From the NCBI GenBank assembly GCA_024305745.1, contig JAHRBS010000004.1, forward strand, positions 5,084,001 to 5,148,000: DNA of 64,000 nt, given 5' to 3'. Under the pieces are notes generated by a model. The model worked only from the letters and a program-made list of their open reading frames with translations, did no database searches and was not told the DNA's origin. This DNA is from Polyporus tsugae (lineage: Eukaryota > Basidiomycota > Agaricomycetes > Polyporales > Polyporaceae). This document shows positions 1 to 11,565 of this stretch, one piece after another; within the stretch, counting starts at the first letter, position 1, and each line of letters starts with the position of its first letter. The position numbers were made by a program, and so were the translations under genes.

Positions 1-1
1 C

Positions 2-448
2 GAGAAGCTGCCAACCTCAATCGAGGGGTACTACGAACTTGCTGTACATTTGGACATGCAATGGCGCAAGGCAAACGAGTACACCAAGCAGACCAAGCCT
101 ACCCAACCACCGTCAAACAAGACCCCGGTGTCAACTGGATCCTTCCCCGTTTGACTTCAAAAACTCACCGACGAAGAACGAGCCTACTTCAGGGAAAAAG
201 GAATCTGCTTCAGATGCCGCACCAAAGGTCATATTGCCCGGAACTGCAAGGGCACCCCCTTTACCCCCTCCAATATCAAGAACCCCACACCACCCCTGCC
301 TTGCAAGATCCGCATCGTCACCACCAAGTCTGCTAAAACCCCCACCCCTGTTGAACCTCCCATTGCCTGCATTAGAGCCATCTATGCCTCTCTTTCCGAT
401 GCTGAAAAGGAAGAGGTGGTAAACATTGCGGAAGCGGAGGGTTTTTGA
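2..448 (+). pseudogene. gag: gag C-terminal part with CCHC zinc knuckle (retrotransposon A)
   Basis: The frame open from base 2 to the TGA at 446-448 encodes the end of a Gag polyprotein, the structural protein that packages the element RNA. A classic nucleocapsid knuckle, CFRC...GHIARNC (CX2CX4HX4C), starts at base 206. The segment before it is Pro/Thr-rich. One in-frame TGA at 152-154 breaks the frame just before the LTDEE segment; it is one transition from CGA. The N-terminus is outside the window. Gag ends in one frame and pol continues in another (from 449), so the intact element probably used frameshifting or reinitiation between them; that is inference. Confidence 0.85.
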
Positions 449-951
449 ATGGGTCGACAGTACTGATGTCTGGATGACCCCAAATTACGGTCTCTCCTGT
501 AATAGTAGCAGAGATATCCAACCAATCTATGCGGATTCCTGTCTCTATCACAAATGACCGAATCATTGAAACCCATGCCCTAGTTGACTCCGGAGCAGGA
601 GGGATCTTCATTGATCACAGTTTTGCCCTTGCTCAAGGGCTCCCTTGCTCCAAGCTGCTATTACCCATCCCAGTATTCAATGTTGATGGTACACCCAATC
701 AACAGGGCTTCATAACCCACTGTGTACGAAAGGACCTGACCATTGCTGGACTCACCCAATGCACTCGATTTCTAGTAACTGCACTGGGCAACGAGCATAT
801 CATTCTTGGCCTACCCTGGCTTCGTCAAACCAATGCTAAGGTGGACTGGCAGCAGGGCCTAGTCGACTTTGCCAACCCGGAATCCCCACCTCTACCAACC
901 CCCTCACCATTCAAACCAAAGCAACCCACGGTAGAAACAGTACCAGATTAG
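449..951 (+). pseudogene. pol: pol: retropepsin-like aspartic protease domain (retrotransposon A)
   Basis: Frame 1 opens right after the gag stop. The catalytic signature VDSGAG lies at about 583-600, and the second conserved strand reads ILGLPWL at about 811-831, as in Ty3/gypsy proteases that process Gag-Pol. There is a TGA at 475-477 upstream of the domain and a TAG at 949-951 in the linker to reverse transcriptase. Both are single transitions away from CGA and CAG. The linker from 952 to 1260 stays in the same frame, so protease and reverse transcriptase once formed one polyprotein. Confidence 0.85.
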
Positions 952-2661
952 GGAGATGAAAGACAAACTTCCCCACACTGCAAAGAGGAAGAGACCTCTC
1001 CAGAAGAAGACAAGTTACACGATCCACTCCTAGAGCTGGCCCCAGATGAACTCCTTATCTCATATATCCACGGCAAACCAGTCATCGGCATCTTCCAACC
1101 TGACAAACCTCCTGTCATACGGGACATTCCCTTTGACCTACACAACGGCCATACCAGCCCAGTTACTATTGGACAATGTACACATTGGAAATCACTGCTA
1201 GGCCTTCCACGGTTCTCCATAGGACGACAGACTTGGGTTGTAGGCAAACTCAACCTGGCTATGGAAATGGCACAGAAACTCCATGAAGGCGAGAAAGCCC
1301 GTTCTTTTGAGGCCATGGTACCCAACCTCTACCATGACCACAGAGACGTCTTTGAGAAAAAAGCGGCAGAGCGGTTCCCTGAATCCCAACCTTATGACCA
1401 CACTATCGATCTCAAATCTGACTTCATCCCCCGGAACTGCACGGTCTATCCCCTCTCTCCGAAGGAGCAGACTGCGCTCGACAAATTCATTGACGAGAAC
1501 CTGTGCAAAGGCTGTATCAGACCTTTGAAATCCCCCCAAGCCTCTCCTTTCTTCTTCATCTCAAATAAAGATGGATCCCTCAGACCCTGCCAAGACTACC
1601 GCTACCTCAATGAAGGAACTATCAAGAATTTGTACCCGCTACCTCTAGTCCAAGAGCTTGTTGACAAATTCCAAGGAGCGACGATCTTCTCAAAAATGGA
1701 CTTGCGATCTGGCTACAACAATGTTCGGATCAAAGAAGGACATCAATGGAAGGCAGCATTCAAATGCTCTAAAGGATTATTTGAACCCACCGTTATGTTC
1801 TTTGGGCTATGCAACTCTCCTCCCACATTCTAAGAGATGATGAACAACATCTTCCACAACATGATTGATGAAGGCTGGATGGTTATCTACATGGACAATA
1901 TCCTTATCTTCTTGAAGGACCCCAAGACCCATGCTGCACGGACTCTTCAGGTTCTCCAATGACTCCGCAACAATTACCTGTTTCTCAAGCCCAAGAAATG
2001 CTTCTTCGATGTCCAGGAGGTAGAATTCCTTGGCCTCATCATCAAACCCGGCATTGTTGCCATGGACCCCACCAAACTTCAGGGAATTCAGGACTGGCCT
2101 GTCCCCACCTCCGTCAAGGGAGTGAGGTCATTCCTTGGATTTGGTAACTTCTACCGATGGTTCATCTCATATTACTCAGATCTGGCATGCCCGCTTCATG
2201 ACCTCACCAAGAAGGACATGCCATGGAACTGGACCTCCGAACAACAACTCGCGTTTGATGAACTCAAGTCCAAATTCATGGAGTCCCCAGTCCTTATACT
2301 TCCCGACAAGACCAAACCATTCACCATCGAGTCTGATGCCTCCAAGTTTGCAACTGGTGCAGTGTTAAGACAAGCCGATGCTAATGGAGACATGCATCCA
2401 TGTACCTACTTGTCAAAATCATTTGACGCAGCCCAACGGAATTACGAAATCTATGATCGAGAACTCCTGGGTATTATCCGCGCCTTGGAAGAATGGCGAC
2501 ACTATCTGGAAGGCAGTCCACACCCCATTGAAGTCCTCTCCGACCACCAGAATCTTACCTACTTCCGCACAGCACAAAAGGTCAATCGGCGACAAGCTCA
2601 ATGGAGTTTATTCTTATCCCTCTTCGACCTCAAACTTCGACACATTTCTGGTACTGCAAAT
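952..2661 (+). pseudogene. pol: pol: reverse transcriptase and RNase H (retrotransposon A), active site mutated
   Basis: Recognisable reverse-transcriptase blocks run in order: the CRPLKSPQASPFFF region, SLRPCQDYRYLN, the KMDLRSGYNN block with the first catalytic Asp, then FFGLCNSPPTF. The YxDD box reads YMDN at 1888-1899, so the second catalytic Asp is lost; GAT to AAT is a CpG transition on the other strand. Stops lie at 1831 (TAA) and 1960 (TGA). The connection region ([10 protein letters not shown]) and RNase H ([31 protein letters not shown]) follow in frame. The frame is lost near 2661, just before the expected SDTLSR motif. The product could not copy RNA as read. Confidence 0.9.
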
Positions 2662-4216
2662 GATACAATCAGACACCTTATCACGTCTCCAACATCTGAA
2701 TCTGGAAACAAACGACAACGACTCCACCATAATTCTACCAAGCCATCTCTTTGTTGCTCCACTAGACACAGCCCTTGCTGAACGCATCCGCACTACCCAG
2801 GCAAAGGACAAGGTGGTGCTGGATGCCCTTGCCGCAGTCAAAGACGGCTTGGTACTCCCTATGCGATCTACTCTGGCAGACTGGGCATTCGAAGATGGAT
2901 TGGTGTTTTTCCAGTGTCAGTGCTACGTCCCTCCCGAGGAGAGTCTACGGCGGGAAATTGTTAGGCGATATCATGACCTGCGCCCAATGGGCCATCCAGG
3001 ACAGTTTGGAACCCTGGAACTACTACAACGTCATTACTGGTGGCCCGGCATATCTGTCTTTGTCTGGAACTATGTTCACAGCTGTGCAATCTGTCAACAA
3101 ACCAAAGTCAACACACATCCAACCGTTCCACCGCTCATGCCCATCCCGGCGAAACCGGATGCCAACCCCTTCGAAACAGTGTCTATGGACTTCATCACAG
3201 ACCTTCCCCCGTCTAGGGGCATTGACGCCCTCATGGTCATGGCAGACCATGACTCTACAAAGGGGATGGTTTTTATCGGGTGCACAAAGACCATTGATGC
3301 TATGGGCACCACCCTACTCTACCACCAACATGTCTACAAATGATTTGGACTCCCATCGCGCATTATATCGGATCGTGGATGTCAGTTTGCAGCCAAAGTG
3401 TTCCAAGAACTTACTTGCTTGGTTGGCTCCAAATCCTCCCTATGCACAGCCTACCACCCAGAAACCGATGGAGGAACAGAGCGGATGAATCAGGAAATAG
3501 AGGCTTATCTCCGAGCATTCTGCACCAGTCACCCAGAAGACTGGGCCACCTACCTCCCCGACATTGAGTTTATGCACAACCAATGCACTGCACAAGGACG
3601 CAACGCATCCCCATTCTATGTAATGATGGGCTATAATTCCTGGGCCATTCCATCTGTCTTCCCCAAGACTCCAGTTCCCTCAGTCGAACTATGCCTTGAT
3701 AATCTCCGGAAAGTCCAAGAAGAAGCCCTAGCAGCCCATGAGCTAGCACGGCAGCGCGTGGCCGAACGTATCACGAGGGGCTTCACCCCATTCAAACTAG
3801 GACAGAAGGTATGGCTCAAAGCCAAGAACTTCCGATTCACCACCGACCACAAGAAACTGGCTATGAAAAGACAAGGACCATTTGAAATCATCGAGGTCCT
3901 GGGTCCGCTGACCTTTCGGCTACAGCTACTGCAGCAATGGAGGAAACATCCTGTGTTCCACACCACCCTCCTGACCCCTTATCATGAAAATGACACACAT
4001 GGTCCCAACTTCCCTCTTCCCCCTCCTGACCTGATAGAAGGAGAAGAAGAATATGAAGTGGAAGCCATCGTCGGACATCGGAAGCGCTTCGGCCGAATGG
4101 TGTATCTAGTCAAGTGGGTAGGATACTCTACTGCGGAAAATTCCTGGGAACCAGAGTCCAACCTCCGGAACACTCCGAATATCCTACTGGCCTATAAAAA
4201 GACCCATTGTATGTGA
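2662..4216 (+). pseudogene. pol: pol: integrase with C-terminal chromodomain (retrotransposon A)
   Basis: After the frameshift, frame 2 encodes an HHCC zinc-binding N-domain (GHPG...CAICQQTK), then the DDE core: Asp in MDFITDLP, Asp in IISDRG, Glu in TERMNQEIE. One TGA at 3341-3343 splits the core between the first and second catalytic residues (CGA to TGA). The C-terminus has the usual GQKVWL and HPVFH segments and ends in a chromodomain (about 4050-4200) with YLVKWVGY and SWEPESNL. Chromodomain integrases direct insertion to heterochromatin in characterised chromoviruses. Apart from the one stop, the integrase half is the best preserved part of this copy. Confidence 0.92.
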
Positions 4217-4253
4217 CTGACTCTCCAGAATCCCCCCCTAGCAACTCCCAAAC

Positions 4254-4970
4254 ATGTCCTCCTCCCCTCTCAACGTTGCTTCTGTCTCCTCCCCCATACT
4301 CCGTGCCTCTATGGCCGATCTCCTCCAGAACCTTGTCTCGCTCAGCCCTCCCGATTACCACATCCTCCTCAGATGGATCCAAGACAATGAACCCCTATCC
4401 CACACCATCGACGCAGCTCGCCAGGCGGACATTGCCCTCCGTCTTTGCAAAAAGGCCATTAACACCATCAGTTTCACGAAAGAGGACCTCCAGGAGTGCA
4501 AGTTCCGACTGGCTAACACCCTCGAAGCCATCGTTGATGTCCTCCACCAGTCCCTGCTCGGGTCCCAGATCCCTGGCGAGTTCTACGAGCAATACGGCTA
4601 TGCCCCTCCCATTGAACGTACCCCCGAGGGACCCGAGCACAAGGAAGCAGAGCACGAGGACCCTCCCCCAAACTCCCCCACGCGCAGCCTGGACCTACCC
4701 CTGTGGCGTCGTTGCTCCCCTCACCAATCTACCCAAATAGCAACCGCGCAGTCCGAGGCTAGCACGTCTCGGTCCTCCTCCTGCTGCACTCGCCAACAGA
4801 GCACCCAGTCCTCTCCTCCTCACCACATGCTGCAGCAGCGTATCTCCTCCCCTACCAGATCACACCACTCTGGCGAGTCGGACTTCTCCAATGTCCCCTT
4901 CGACCACCACCGTCATTCGATGGAGGCCACGTTTGGCCGTGACAACGATGGTGAGGTCATCTATGCCTAG
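4254..4970 (+). CDS. Extra ORF downstream of integrase in retrotransposon A (238 aa, unknown function)
   Basis: An uninterrupted 238-codon frame starts 38 bp after the pol stop and ends about 24 bp before the purine tract, so it sits inside the element. The first half (residues about 15-115) is predicted by eye to be helical, with heptad-like Leu spacing around HILLRWIQDN and ANTLEAIVDVL. The second half is Pro/Ser/His-rich and probably disordered. There is no signal peptide or membrane segment. Some gypsy elements carry a third ORF after pol; whether it encodes an envelope-like, gag-like or regulatory protein cannot be told here. It is stop-free although pol has five stops. Confidence 0.55.
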   Translation: MSSSPLNVASVSSPILRASMADLLQNLVSLSPPDYHILLRWIQDNEPLSHTIDAARQADIALRLCKKAINTISFTKEDLQECKFRLANTLEAIVDVLHQSLLGSQIPGEFYEQYGYAPPIERTPEGPEHKEAEHEDPPPNSPTRSLDLPLWRRCSPHQSTQIATAQSEASTSRSSSCCTRQQSTQSSPPHHMLQQRISSPTRSHHSGESDFSNVPFDHHRHSMEATFGRDNDGEVIYA

Positions 4971-4993
4971 CTTTGGAGCAGCCAGGCCATAGA

Positions 4994-5003
4994 CAGGGGG
5001 TAA
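4994..5003 (+). promoter_or_regulatory. Polypurine tract of retrotransposon A
   Basis: The purine run ACAGGGGGTAA lies directly before the TGTTAC that opens the 3' LTR. In gypsy elements this tract primes plus-strand DNA synthesis. The position, between the last ORF and the LTR, is as expected. Confidence 0.75.
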
Positions 5004-5480
5004 TGTTACCACCTTGTATGCTGTCTTATCTTTTCCCCTTTGACGTTCCTATCTCGCTCTTGCCCCTGCATGACTCCCGGGTTCAACCCCACTGTACTCT
5101 TACTAGGCACACGATCACAACATCACGTGTTAGCTATTGTCCTCGATCCGGACCATCCCGCGCTATTGTCCTTCTCAGTACGATAGGCCTCCCCTTCTCG
5201 GTTACTCCTTTGTTCTCTGTTCGCTGTAGGGTCCCATTACCTCAGTTCCGCTATTGTTCCTGTTACCTACATAAGACGAGACCCCCATGTACTTTTCCCT
5301 AGTTTGACCTCTTGAATCTATTGAGATTCTCACTCCCCACTGAACCCTTGAGTGTCTGTCCCCTGGCCAGTCACTACTCAGGACCTCTGACACAACAAAC
5401 ACTGCTTAACTCCCTCGTCATCCTCTGCCCACTTTGAGAGTGCGCACCTCTGACCCCGCACTGAGAACCTCGTCATAACA
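5004..5480 (+). repeat. 3' LTR of retrotransposon A
   Basis: About 477 bp, starting TGTTACC after the purine tract and ending CATAACA, giving the usual short inverted ends TGTTA...TAACA. The 5' partner is outside the window, so LTR identity and target duplication cannot be measured. The right end is the best fit, not proven. Confidence 0.75.
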
Positions 5481-8395
5481 GAGAGCGCAACCGTCGGATC
5501 TTGTGCGCTCATCAATGCATACTTCGACGTGGGCTATGGCGGTGTGTCGGTCGAGGTCTGTGTTAAGTCGGCCTCATGCTAGAGTTCGAGGGCGGGGGCA
5601 GGTGTGTTCAACGTCCCTCACATACTTGATTGTCCTCACACGTCCCGACTCTTCCATGCAGCCTGTACGGCAAGGATGCGCCCTCTGCAACTCAAGTGAC
5701 TGAAAATCCACCGCACGACCGCAATTCAGGACCAGAGCGACCTGCTCGCCGCCCGTGCTTCCTGGTGCAGAGCAGAAGCCGTAGGAACAACATATTCGAG
5801 TCACTCCAGTAATTTGTTTTCTGTGAGTATTTGCGCACCCAAACACCGTCATTCCATCTTCTTCCCCTTGTCTTATATTCTTTTTGAGTGCTTCTCTTGT
5901 CGTCCTGCATAAGTTCCAGAGACTCATTGACCGAGTCTTTCAAGCACAATTGTCTTTGCAAGATCCAAATACCGCAGAAAGCGCGATCACATTCAATCCT
6001 GATACCAGCTGTCCTCGGGGCAAGAATCCCGGACAGGAGCTGATGAGGCCCCAGACCAATGGTCAACCATTGTTCATCCATTGCCCCAGATTCACATACC
6101 CCGCCCACCAACGCCGCAGCAACCTGGTACCGACGACCGCCCTAGCTAGCAGCGCCACCTCCGGATATGGACACCGTAGAAGACAACGGACAGGGAGGAT
6201 AGGACGAAGATGCCATCAACACAGAGGCGTCAATCCTGCCTAGCCTGTTCATCTGCATCCTATATACCCTCATCCCCATCTCTTCCCTATACACCCCTAT
6301 CATCTTGCCGCATCCGCCTCATCCTGATCACGAAGTCTTTGAGAACCCTGTCGTTCCTCATCACTGATCTCTCGGCCACTCGGCTGCTCAGCATGCGGAG
6401 GCCGGTTGGGAAGCCACAACATTTTCCGGTGCACTAACTGGATCTACAGAGGGACAAGCAGAGGACGGAGCTGTGCAGGACGATGTTTGCATAGCGCGAA
6501 GCCGTAAACTCCATTTCCAGGGCCATCTCTATCCAGTTTGGTGTCGATCTCGGTTCCGCCCTTGTCTGAGGAGTCTCCCGTATTCCACTTCCAGGGAGTA
6601 CACTTGGACTGGTCTGCGAGGCTTGCCGGATGACGAGCTGTGTTGTCGGGTAGCAAGAGAAATGCAGAGCACCGCAAGGGTGAGGCAGTGGGCAAGTTGT
6701 GTGATGATACAAACATCGAGGTGAGGTGTTTTCCCTTGGTCTGTGATTTCCAGTAGTAACGGAAACATGCCATAGAGTCTCCAATGACCTGACAACACCG
6801 CCGGTGCAACACCGTGCCCACCCTATTGCTCGAGTTGTAGTCCCACCTCCGCACATTATCATTGGAGCGATAGCTGCATCCCAGTTCCCCCTCCCACTGC
6901 TCTCGTCCACTGGACTGATCCCCGCACGTGTTTCTGAAGGTTGAACCAGATCATCAGTGGTTGCTCCCCGGGCCGTAGCTGTCTGGTGTCCCCTATCACG
7001 ACTACACGACCTGGAAGAGACATGTCGGTCGTTACGGCCTGGCAACCATGACAGCAATGTGTATTGTATACCCGTGTAGTAGACTGCACTTTTAATCGAT
7101 ATTCTTCCCCCACGGCTAGGGAATTCTTCCCCCTGCACTTAATCCACCTTAGATGCCTACGGCCTGCCAACGTTCTGGTCCGTTCCGCCACTCAATATTC
7201 AACGTTCAACAGGGGGCATGGGTAGGTTCGGCAGAGAAATTAAATAAATTAATTGAAATTAAATTGAAAGAAGAAAATTAAATCGAGAGGGAGGGGAGCG
7301 AGTTGGCAGATTGCATTAAATGCACGGCAAAGGCCTGCGGCGTGTGTGAGTTTGGCAAAGTGAGCCTCTGAGCGACGAGAAACAGCTCGGAATTAATTTT
7401 TGCGGCCGGCGCTAATGCGCCGGGAGGTACTTTCCAGTGGATGTTTATTTGTGGGCTTGCGGTTGGACCCACAGGCACAGAATTTTGTATGGGGTTGCAT
7501 CTGGTGTTGGAAAAGAGTGTTGTGTAGTTTAAATGGCTGAGGCAGGCCTCAAAGTATTCTGGTACCACATGCGGCACACCGCACCGGTACGGGCGCTTAA
7601 CATCAACCAGAGTCTATCTGTTTAGTTTGCTCGCTGCAAACTGAGTATCAGATTGCTCCAGGTGTGTACAACCTGCCTGAACAAAAATATATTTAGGCTA
7701 CACAGTCATGTTCTCCAGGCAGTGGGAGCCCTTTTTCTCTCTGCATGACCTGACTCAGTGACGTGTCTCATTACTATTAATAACTCAAGGGTCTCTAACT
7801 ATGAAACTGCAAATGCATCATGACTATACACACACCCTAGGCCTCCTCTGAGGCTTCTCAGATCTATTCCCCGTGATTGATGACCAGGCAGACAAGATAT
7901 TTGAGTAAGAACCTCTCCTGGCACCATAGTGTCTCGGGCACTTACCAGATTAGGCAGGCGGACCCGAGCGGGCTGTTAGGTATAGGTTTCAAACTCCGCC
8001 AGGTCCTAGGAGCCTTCCCACATACTGTAGGACGACACCCGCCAGGCCTGCATTGATCATCGGCGCCTCCGAGTCCAGCCTTTCCCTTCCACCGTCACCA
8101 ACTCATCACCAGCCACCAGCTTCTCTGGTCGACAATATTCTTCTTTGGTATTTTGTTTTGTTCTATGACCTTCTGTGCATTACAGCAGATTCAGTAACAC
8201 TTGACATGAGTCGAAAAATTTCGACGCATTTGAATCTTCCGAGCAAGCTTCCGAATCAATCTTCCAAGCCTTAGAAGCCCGCCGGTTGAGCGTGGCATAT
8301 TTGCCAGAAATGGTAAGGATGCTACCCAAATCGAGGTTTGGTGACGTCAGCGGAACCCCAGGCCCACCCACGACAGGCAATGGCCAATCCCAGTA
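5481..8395. other. Gene-poor stretch between LTR A and a TIR element
   Basis: Short overlapping open frames occur on both strands, but none shows a domain, a consistent exon chain or good codon order. Positions 7205-7285 are an AT-rich run dominated by TTAAAT/AATTA words. Bases about 7064-7125 match a minus-strand segment near 36.3 kb (listed separately). No tRNA, LTR pair or long hairpin was seen. Confidence 0.5.
7064..7125 (+). repeat. Dispersed repeat fragment, copy 1 (second copy at 36330-36402, minus)
   Basis: Roughly 60 bp, including GACTGCACTTTTAATCGATA followed by CCCCCACGG and GGGAATTCTTC, recurs in reverse complement near 36.3 kb with a few substitutions and one small gap. Similarity stops abruptly on both sides. 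This fits a fragment of a dispersed element; its nature is unknown. Confidence 0.6.
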
Positions 8396-9478
8396 AGAAC
8401 TGTCAAGATATACTAGGATCTAGAGATATCTAAACTTATCTGCTCGGATATACATGCATCTAACGTGTAATTAGCGCCCGAATGGTGTCGAAATTCAACT
8501 CGTCTCAAGACATTTGACGTCAAATTTTCCCCTTTGACATTGATTTGTTCAACACGGCCGTCTTGACTTGCACCGTTTCTCTCCATTCTGCACATTTCAG
8601 CTCATGCAAAGTGTTCATTTCTGTTTGATCACCTGCAGTCCGATGGCATCATTTTCTGAGTTGGTCATCAAGACCTCGCACCTTCTGGTGTTCTGGCACC
8701 TGCATCTTCCTCCCCACTTCCACATCCCCAGCGGTAGGTGCATATACTCACCACTATTCCCACAGGTTCCCCTGGTGCGCCGACCCAGGCTAGTGCTGAC
8801 CCCGAGTGCCAACTCCAGGAGTGCCGACCCGAAGAGTGCCGACCTCAAGTGCCGATGGACCACCGCTGGTGTCACAGGATAGTGCTGACGTGGAGTGCCG
8901 ATGGCGCCAACGAGCCGACCATTGGAGGCCTTGTGGTGGACGGCGATGGTGATAAGAGTGGGAGCTATAGTGCCGAGGCTCCTCTCATTGCCAAACCAGT
9001 CCATCACGACGGGAGTGTCCCTGCTCACGCATATAGCGAGGCCGCCGCGCCGGTGAGTCATGTCTTGTTTCATCTTGCGGGGTTGTGCACTTGAGCGGCG
9101 TTCACATGAGTAGTGCACGTGAGAGCGTGAGACCCAAGGGTCAACGGCCGCAGCACAGTGGGGCGATGAGCAGTGGGCAGGCGGGCAGGCGGGAATGGGG
9201 GTGGGGGCAGGGGAATTGTGTCAGATGGCCTGGGTTATTTTTAGTTTATTCTTTGGAGCTCTGTATATATCTACATGCGTCTGAATGGATCCATTTGACA
9301 GCAAATCCTGGCAGATGCATCCAGACCTGAAGAGATCCTGGTAGATACATTTAGATGCTATGAGATATATGGTAATTAGATCCTCAGAACATTTTCTGGA
9401 TCTAACAGCGTCCGCTAGCATCTACATAGGTCTCGGCCACCTAGATATCTGTAGATCCTTGTATATCTTGACGGTTCT
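8396..9478. mobile_element. Non-autonomous TIR element, about 1.08 kb
   Basis: The left end begins AGAACTGTCAAGATATAC and the right end is its near-perfect inverted copy, ending at 9478. About 35 of 38 terminal bases pair (left 8396-8433, right about 9441-9478). The inside has no credible transposase frame. It holds a degenerate repeat of GAGTGCCGACC words (about 8793-8925) and several GATCTACA/TAGATGC words near the right end. A MITE of another family abuts its right end. The superfamily is undetermined because no clear target duplication was seen. Confidence 0.6.
8793..8925 (+). repeat. Degenerate short tandem repeat of AGTGCCGACC
   Basis: The word AGTGCCGAC or a one-base variant appears about six times at irregular 10-30 bp spacing (GTGCTGACC, GTGCCAAC, GTGCCGACC, GTGCCGACC, GTGCCGATG, then GTGCTGAC and GTGCCGATG). 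It lies inside the 1.1 kb TIR element. Confidence 0.5.
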
Positions 9479-9725
9479 CACTGGGGGCCAATATCGCACC
9501 CCGGAATAAAATGGGCTGTGATTGGTCTCCTGTCACCAGCCTGTCTACAAAGCTATTCAGGACCAGAGTTCTTAAGCCCACATAATAGACCATAATAAGG
9601 TCATTGTTACTCAATTGTATGCAGCGCTTCAGAGATTCTGGTAGCCTTGCGACCATGACTGTGACCAGGAGACCAATCGTAGTCACAATTACAAGGGTAT
9701 TCTGGGGTGTCATTGCCCGTTGTGA
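9478..9725. mobile_element. MITE family copy A (248 bp)
   Basis: The ends are long imperfect inverted repeats of about 50 bp: left TCACTGGGGGCCAAT...GATTGGTCTCCTG, right CAGGAGACCAAT...ATTGCCCGTTGTGA. Two related copies lie near 19.7-20.2 kb. Length, TIRs and lack of coding match a miniature inverted-repeat element. It starts exactly where the 1.1 kb TIR element ends. Confidence 0.7.
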
Positions 9726-11100
9726 CCATTTCAGGCAGGTAAGTTAGCCAAACATGCCACACCGGTTCAGGGGGGGCCAGAGGGTGCCTAAGGGTTGGAA
9801 GGTTGGTTCAGAAGATTGGTCAGAAGATTCAAACACGTCGAAAATTTTTGACTCGCATCAAGCATTATGTACTGAATCTGCCGTAAGTGTTGACATTACG
9901 TTTACGTAGGTTTGCTGTCCATCCTCCCTTCGCTCCGGTGACCATTGACACCCGGATCTCAGGTATCAACGTCCAATGCCATCCAACAACCTGTGCTGGC
10001 CACGCTTCACAGAAACCAGGGTCTAGGATCATTTGCGCCTGGACAGGGAAGAGCCATTGCCGGGACCATACTGGTGGAGCCCACAGTAGTTGGCTGGGTA
10101 AGGTAAGTGCTTCTTTGGTGTGTGGTTGGCCATCGCAACTGGAGAGCTCACATGTCACCCACCATGCTGTCCTCCCCTCCCTTCTTTTCAATCTCCATCT
10201 GAGTGCGGTATGTCACCCTTCCTCCCTCTTCTGTGTGCTCCAGTTCTCGATGGTCTGATGGCCATGACAAGGGCCGTGCATAATGTAATATATTACTTGT
10301 ACTTCGTCGGTTAGTTGTGTACTAGTATTTGTGGGTAAAATGCTGTTATTACCCACACCTCCGTGTGGGTGGATTGTCTGACTCGTCATGGAGTTGTTTA
10401 AACACCATGTTAAGTCCTCATCTCGTGGGATAATATATGTATTCTCCGTGCCTCTCCCTGCGGGTAGTATGTAATCTCTGCCAAAGATTCCCTTTTTGGG
10501 ATTTGAAACCTTGCTTTTCTATAGAAGAAGGAGAAGAAGAAAATAGATCGACTCAAGGAGACTCGCGTGTCTTCCCTCGACGACTCTCGTCTCGATCTCG
10601 GTGCAGGTTGAGTGTGCGAAGGCCCGTTCGTGAAAGCCGACGTAAACTTGTTGACCCTCGTAAGCCACATATTCTTCAATGAGTTAAGTACATATGCACT
10701 GACTCTTCATTCAAAACATAGCACACAATGAGCAACTCAGAAGATGAATACAAACCATCCCGGACGCTCGGTGGGTGTTGGGATAGTAAGGATTTCGCCC
10801 TGGCTGTGGGGAGGCCCCGCTCTGAGGCCAAACAAGGAATGGAGGAGAGACGCATCTCAAGGTCTGTGGTCCATTTTCTTATGTGCTCTCTACTCTACAG
10901 CTGCGCCATTCACGCGCTGGTTTATACTGAACTAGTCTCATCTTATAGGCCATTTGAACACGGAGGAGCATTGGACTTGCAAACACCGAAGAGCCTGGCC
11001 GGGCTGAAGGATTCTGGTGATGGTGAGTCTGGGACATCTTGCAACTTGAATGGGGAGAGTTCGAACAGATCTGTCTGACACCCTGATGATAGACAGGGTG
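9726..11100. other. Unassigned stretch with a hairpin and LTR-like text
   Basis: Near 10345-10372 the words TTACCCACAC and GTGTGGGTGG form a short hairpin. Bases about 10420-10680 are pyrimidine- and CGA-rich and resemble the U5 side of an LTR, but no paired ends or target duplication were found. From 10728 a frame starting MSNSEDEY could be a first exon of the locus that continues at 11101, but the joins are not clear. Confidence 0.35.
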
Positions 11101-11565
11101 GAGACCTACTCCAATATTGGTGTGCAGACAGACGGTGAGTGTCGACTATGGAACTTGGCGGGCTTCTTTGCTTGTCGTTCTCAAACTCCATTACAGAGAT
11201 TGACACCCAAATAGGGCCACTATGCCCGTGCATGCTTGCGCTCCATTCAGCGAAGCAACAACTGTGCAGCATATAAGCCACGTACGACGCTAAAGAAGGG
11301 GAAGTACGGCAGATGCATACCTGGATGCTCGACAACCCAAGCTTGTTCCTCGACCTGACTGAACAGTCACAAGTTATAATGGATGCACCATGGTTGTCAC
11401 ATCCCAGGTACGTCCTCGTGAGGCCTTGGCTGCTACCATCTTATCTCCTCACCAGTGTTTGTTCCACAGGACTAGCATGGCCAACAGGGTCGAAACGTGG
11501 TGCAGAGGACGTCGGCCATGGTGAAGAGCCCTGCCTTCACAAACAGGCTTGCATGTCATATAAAT
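11101..11565 (+). pseudogene. Unrecognised spliced gene remnant with TAA in its main exon
   Basis: One exon (about 11101-11138, ending before GTGAGT) joins in phase to a second (about 11201-11407, ending before GTACGT), giving a frame rich in ordered residues, for example MHTWMLDNPSLFLDL and IMDAPWLSHPR. The frame is cut by one TAA at 11274-11276, one transition from CAA, and by further stops after the next splice. No family is recognised. The join phases and the single-transition stop argue for a decayed real gene rather than chance. Upstream exons may begin near 10728. Confidence 0.4.

Larger units (their letters stand above)
1..5480 (+). mobile_element. Ty3/gypsy chromovirus retrotransposon A, 5' truncated by window edge, decayed
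   Basis: Order of parts is gag zinc knuckle, retropepsin, reverse transcriptase, RNase H, integrase, chromodomain, an extra ORF, a purine tract and an LTR, which is the Ty3/gypsy chromovirus order. The 5' LTR, primer site and most of gag lie outside the window. The coding frame carries stops at 152, 475, 949, 1831, 1960 and 3341, plus a frameshift near 2661. Most stops read as CGA-to-TGA or CAR-to-TAR, so the copy is dead. Integrase and chromodomain are otherwise well kept. Family assignment rests on motifs read by eye. Confidence 0.95.

Noticed and set aside
10314..10700. Possible solo LTR
   Set aside because: The text resembles an LTR U5 region, but no TG...CA ends with matching 5-bp duplication could be found.
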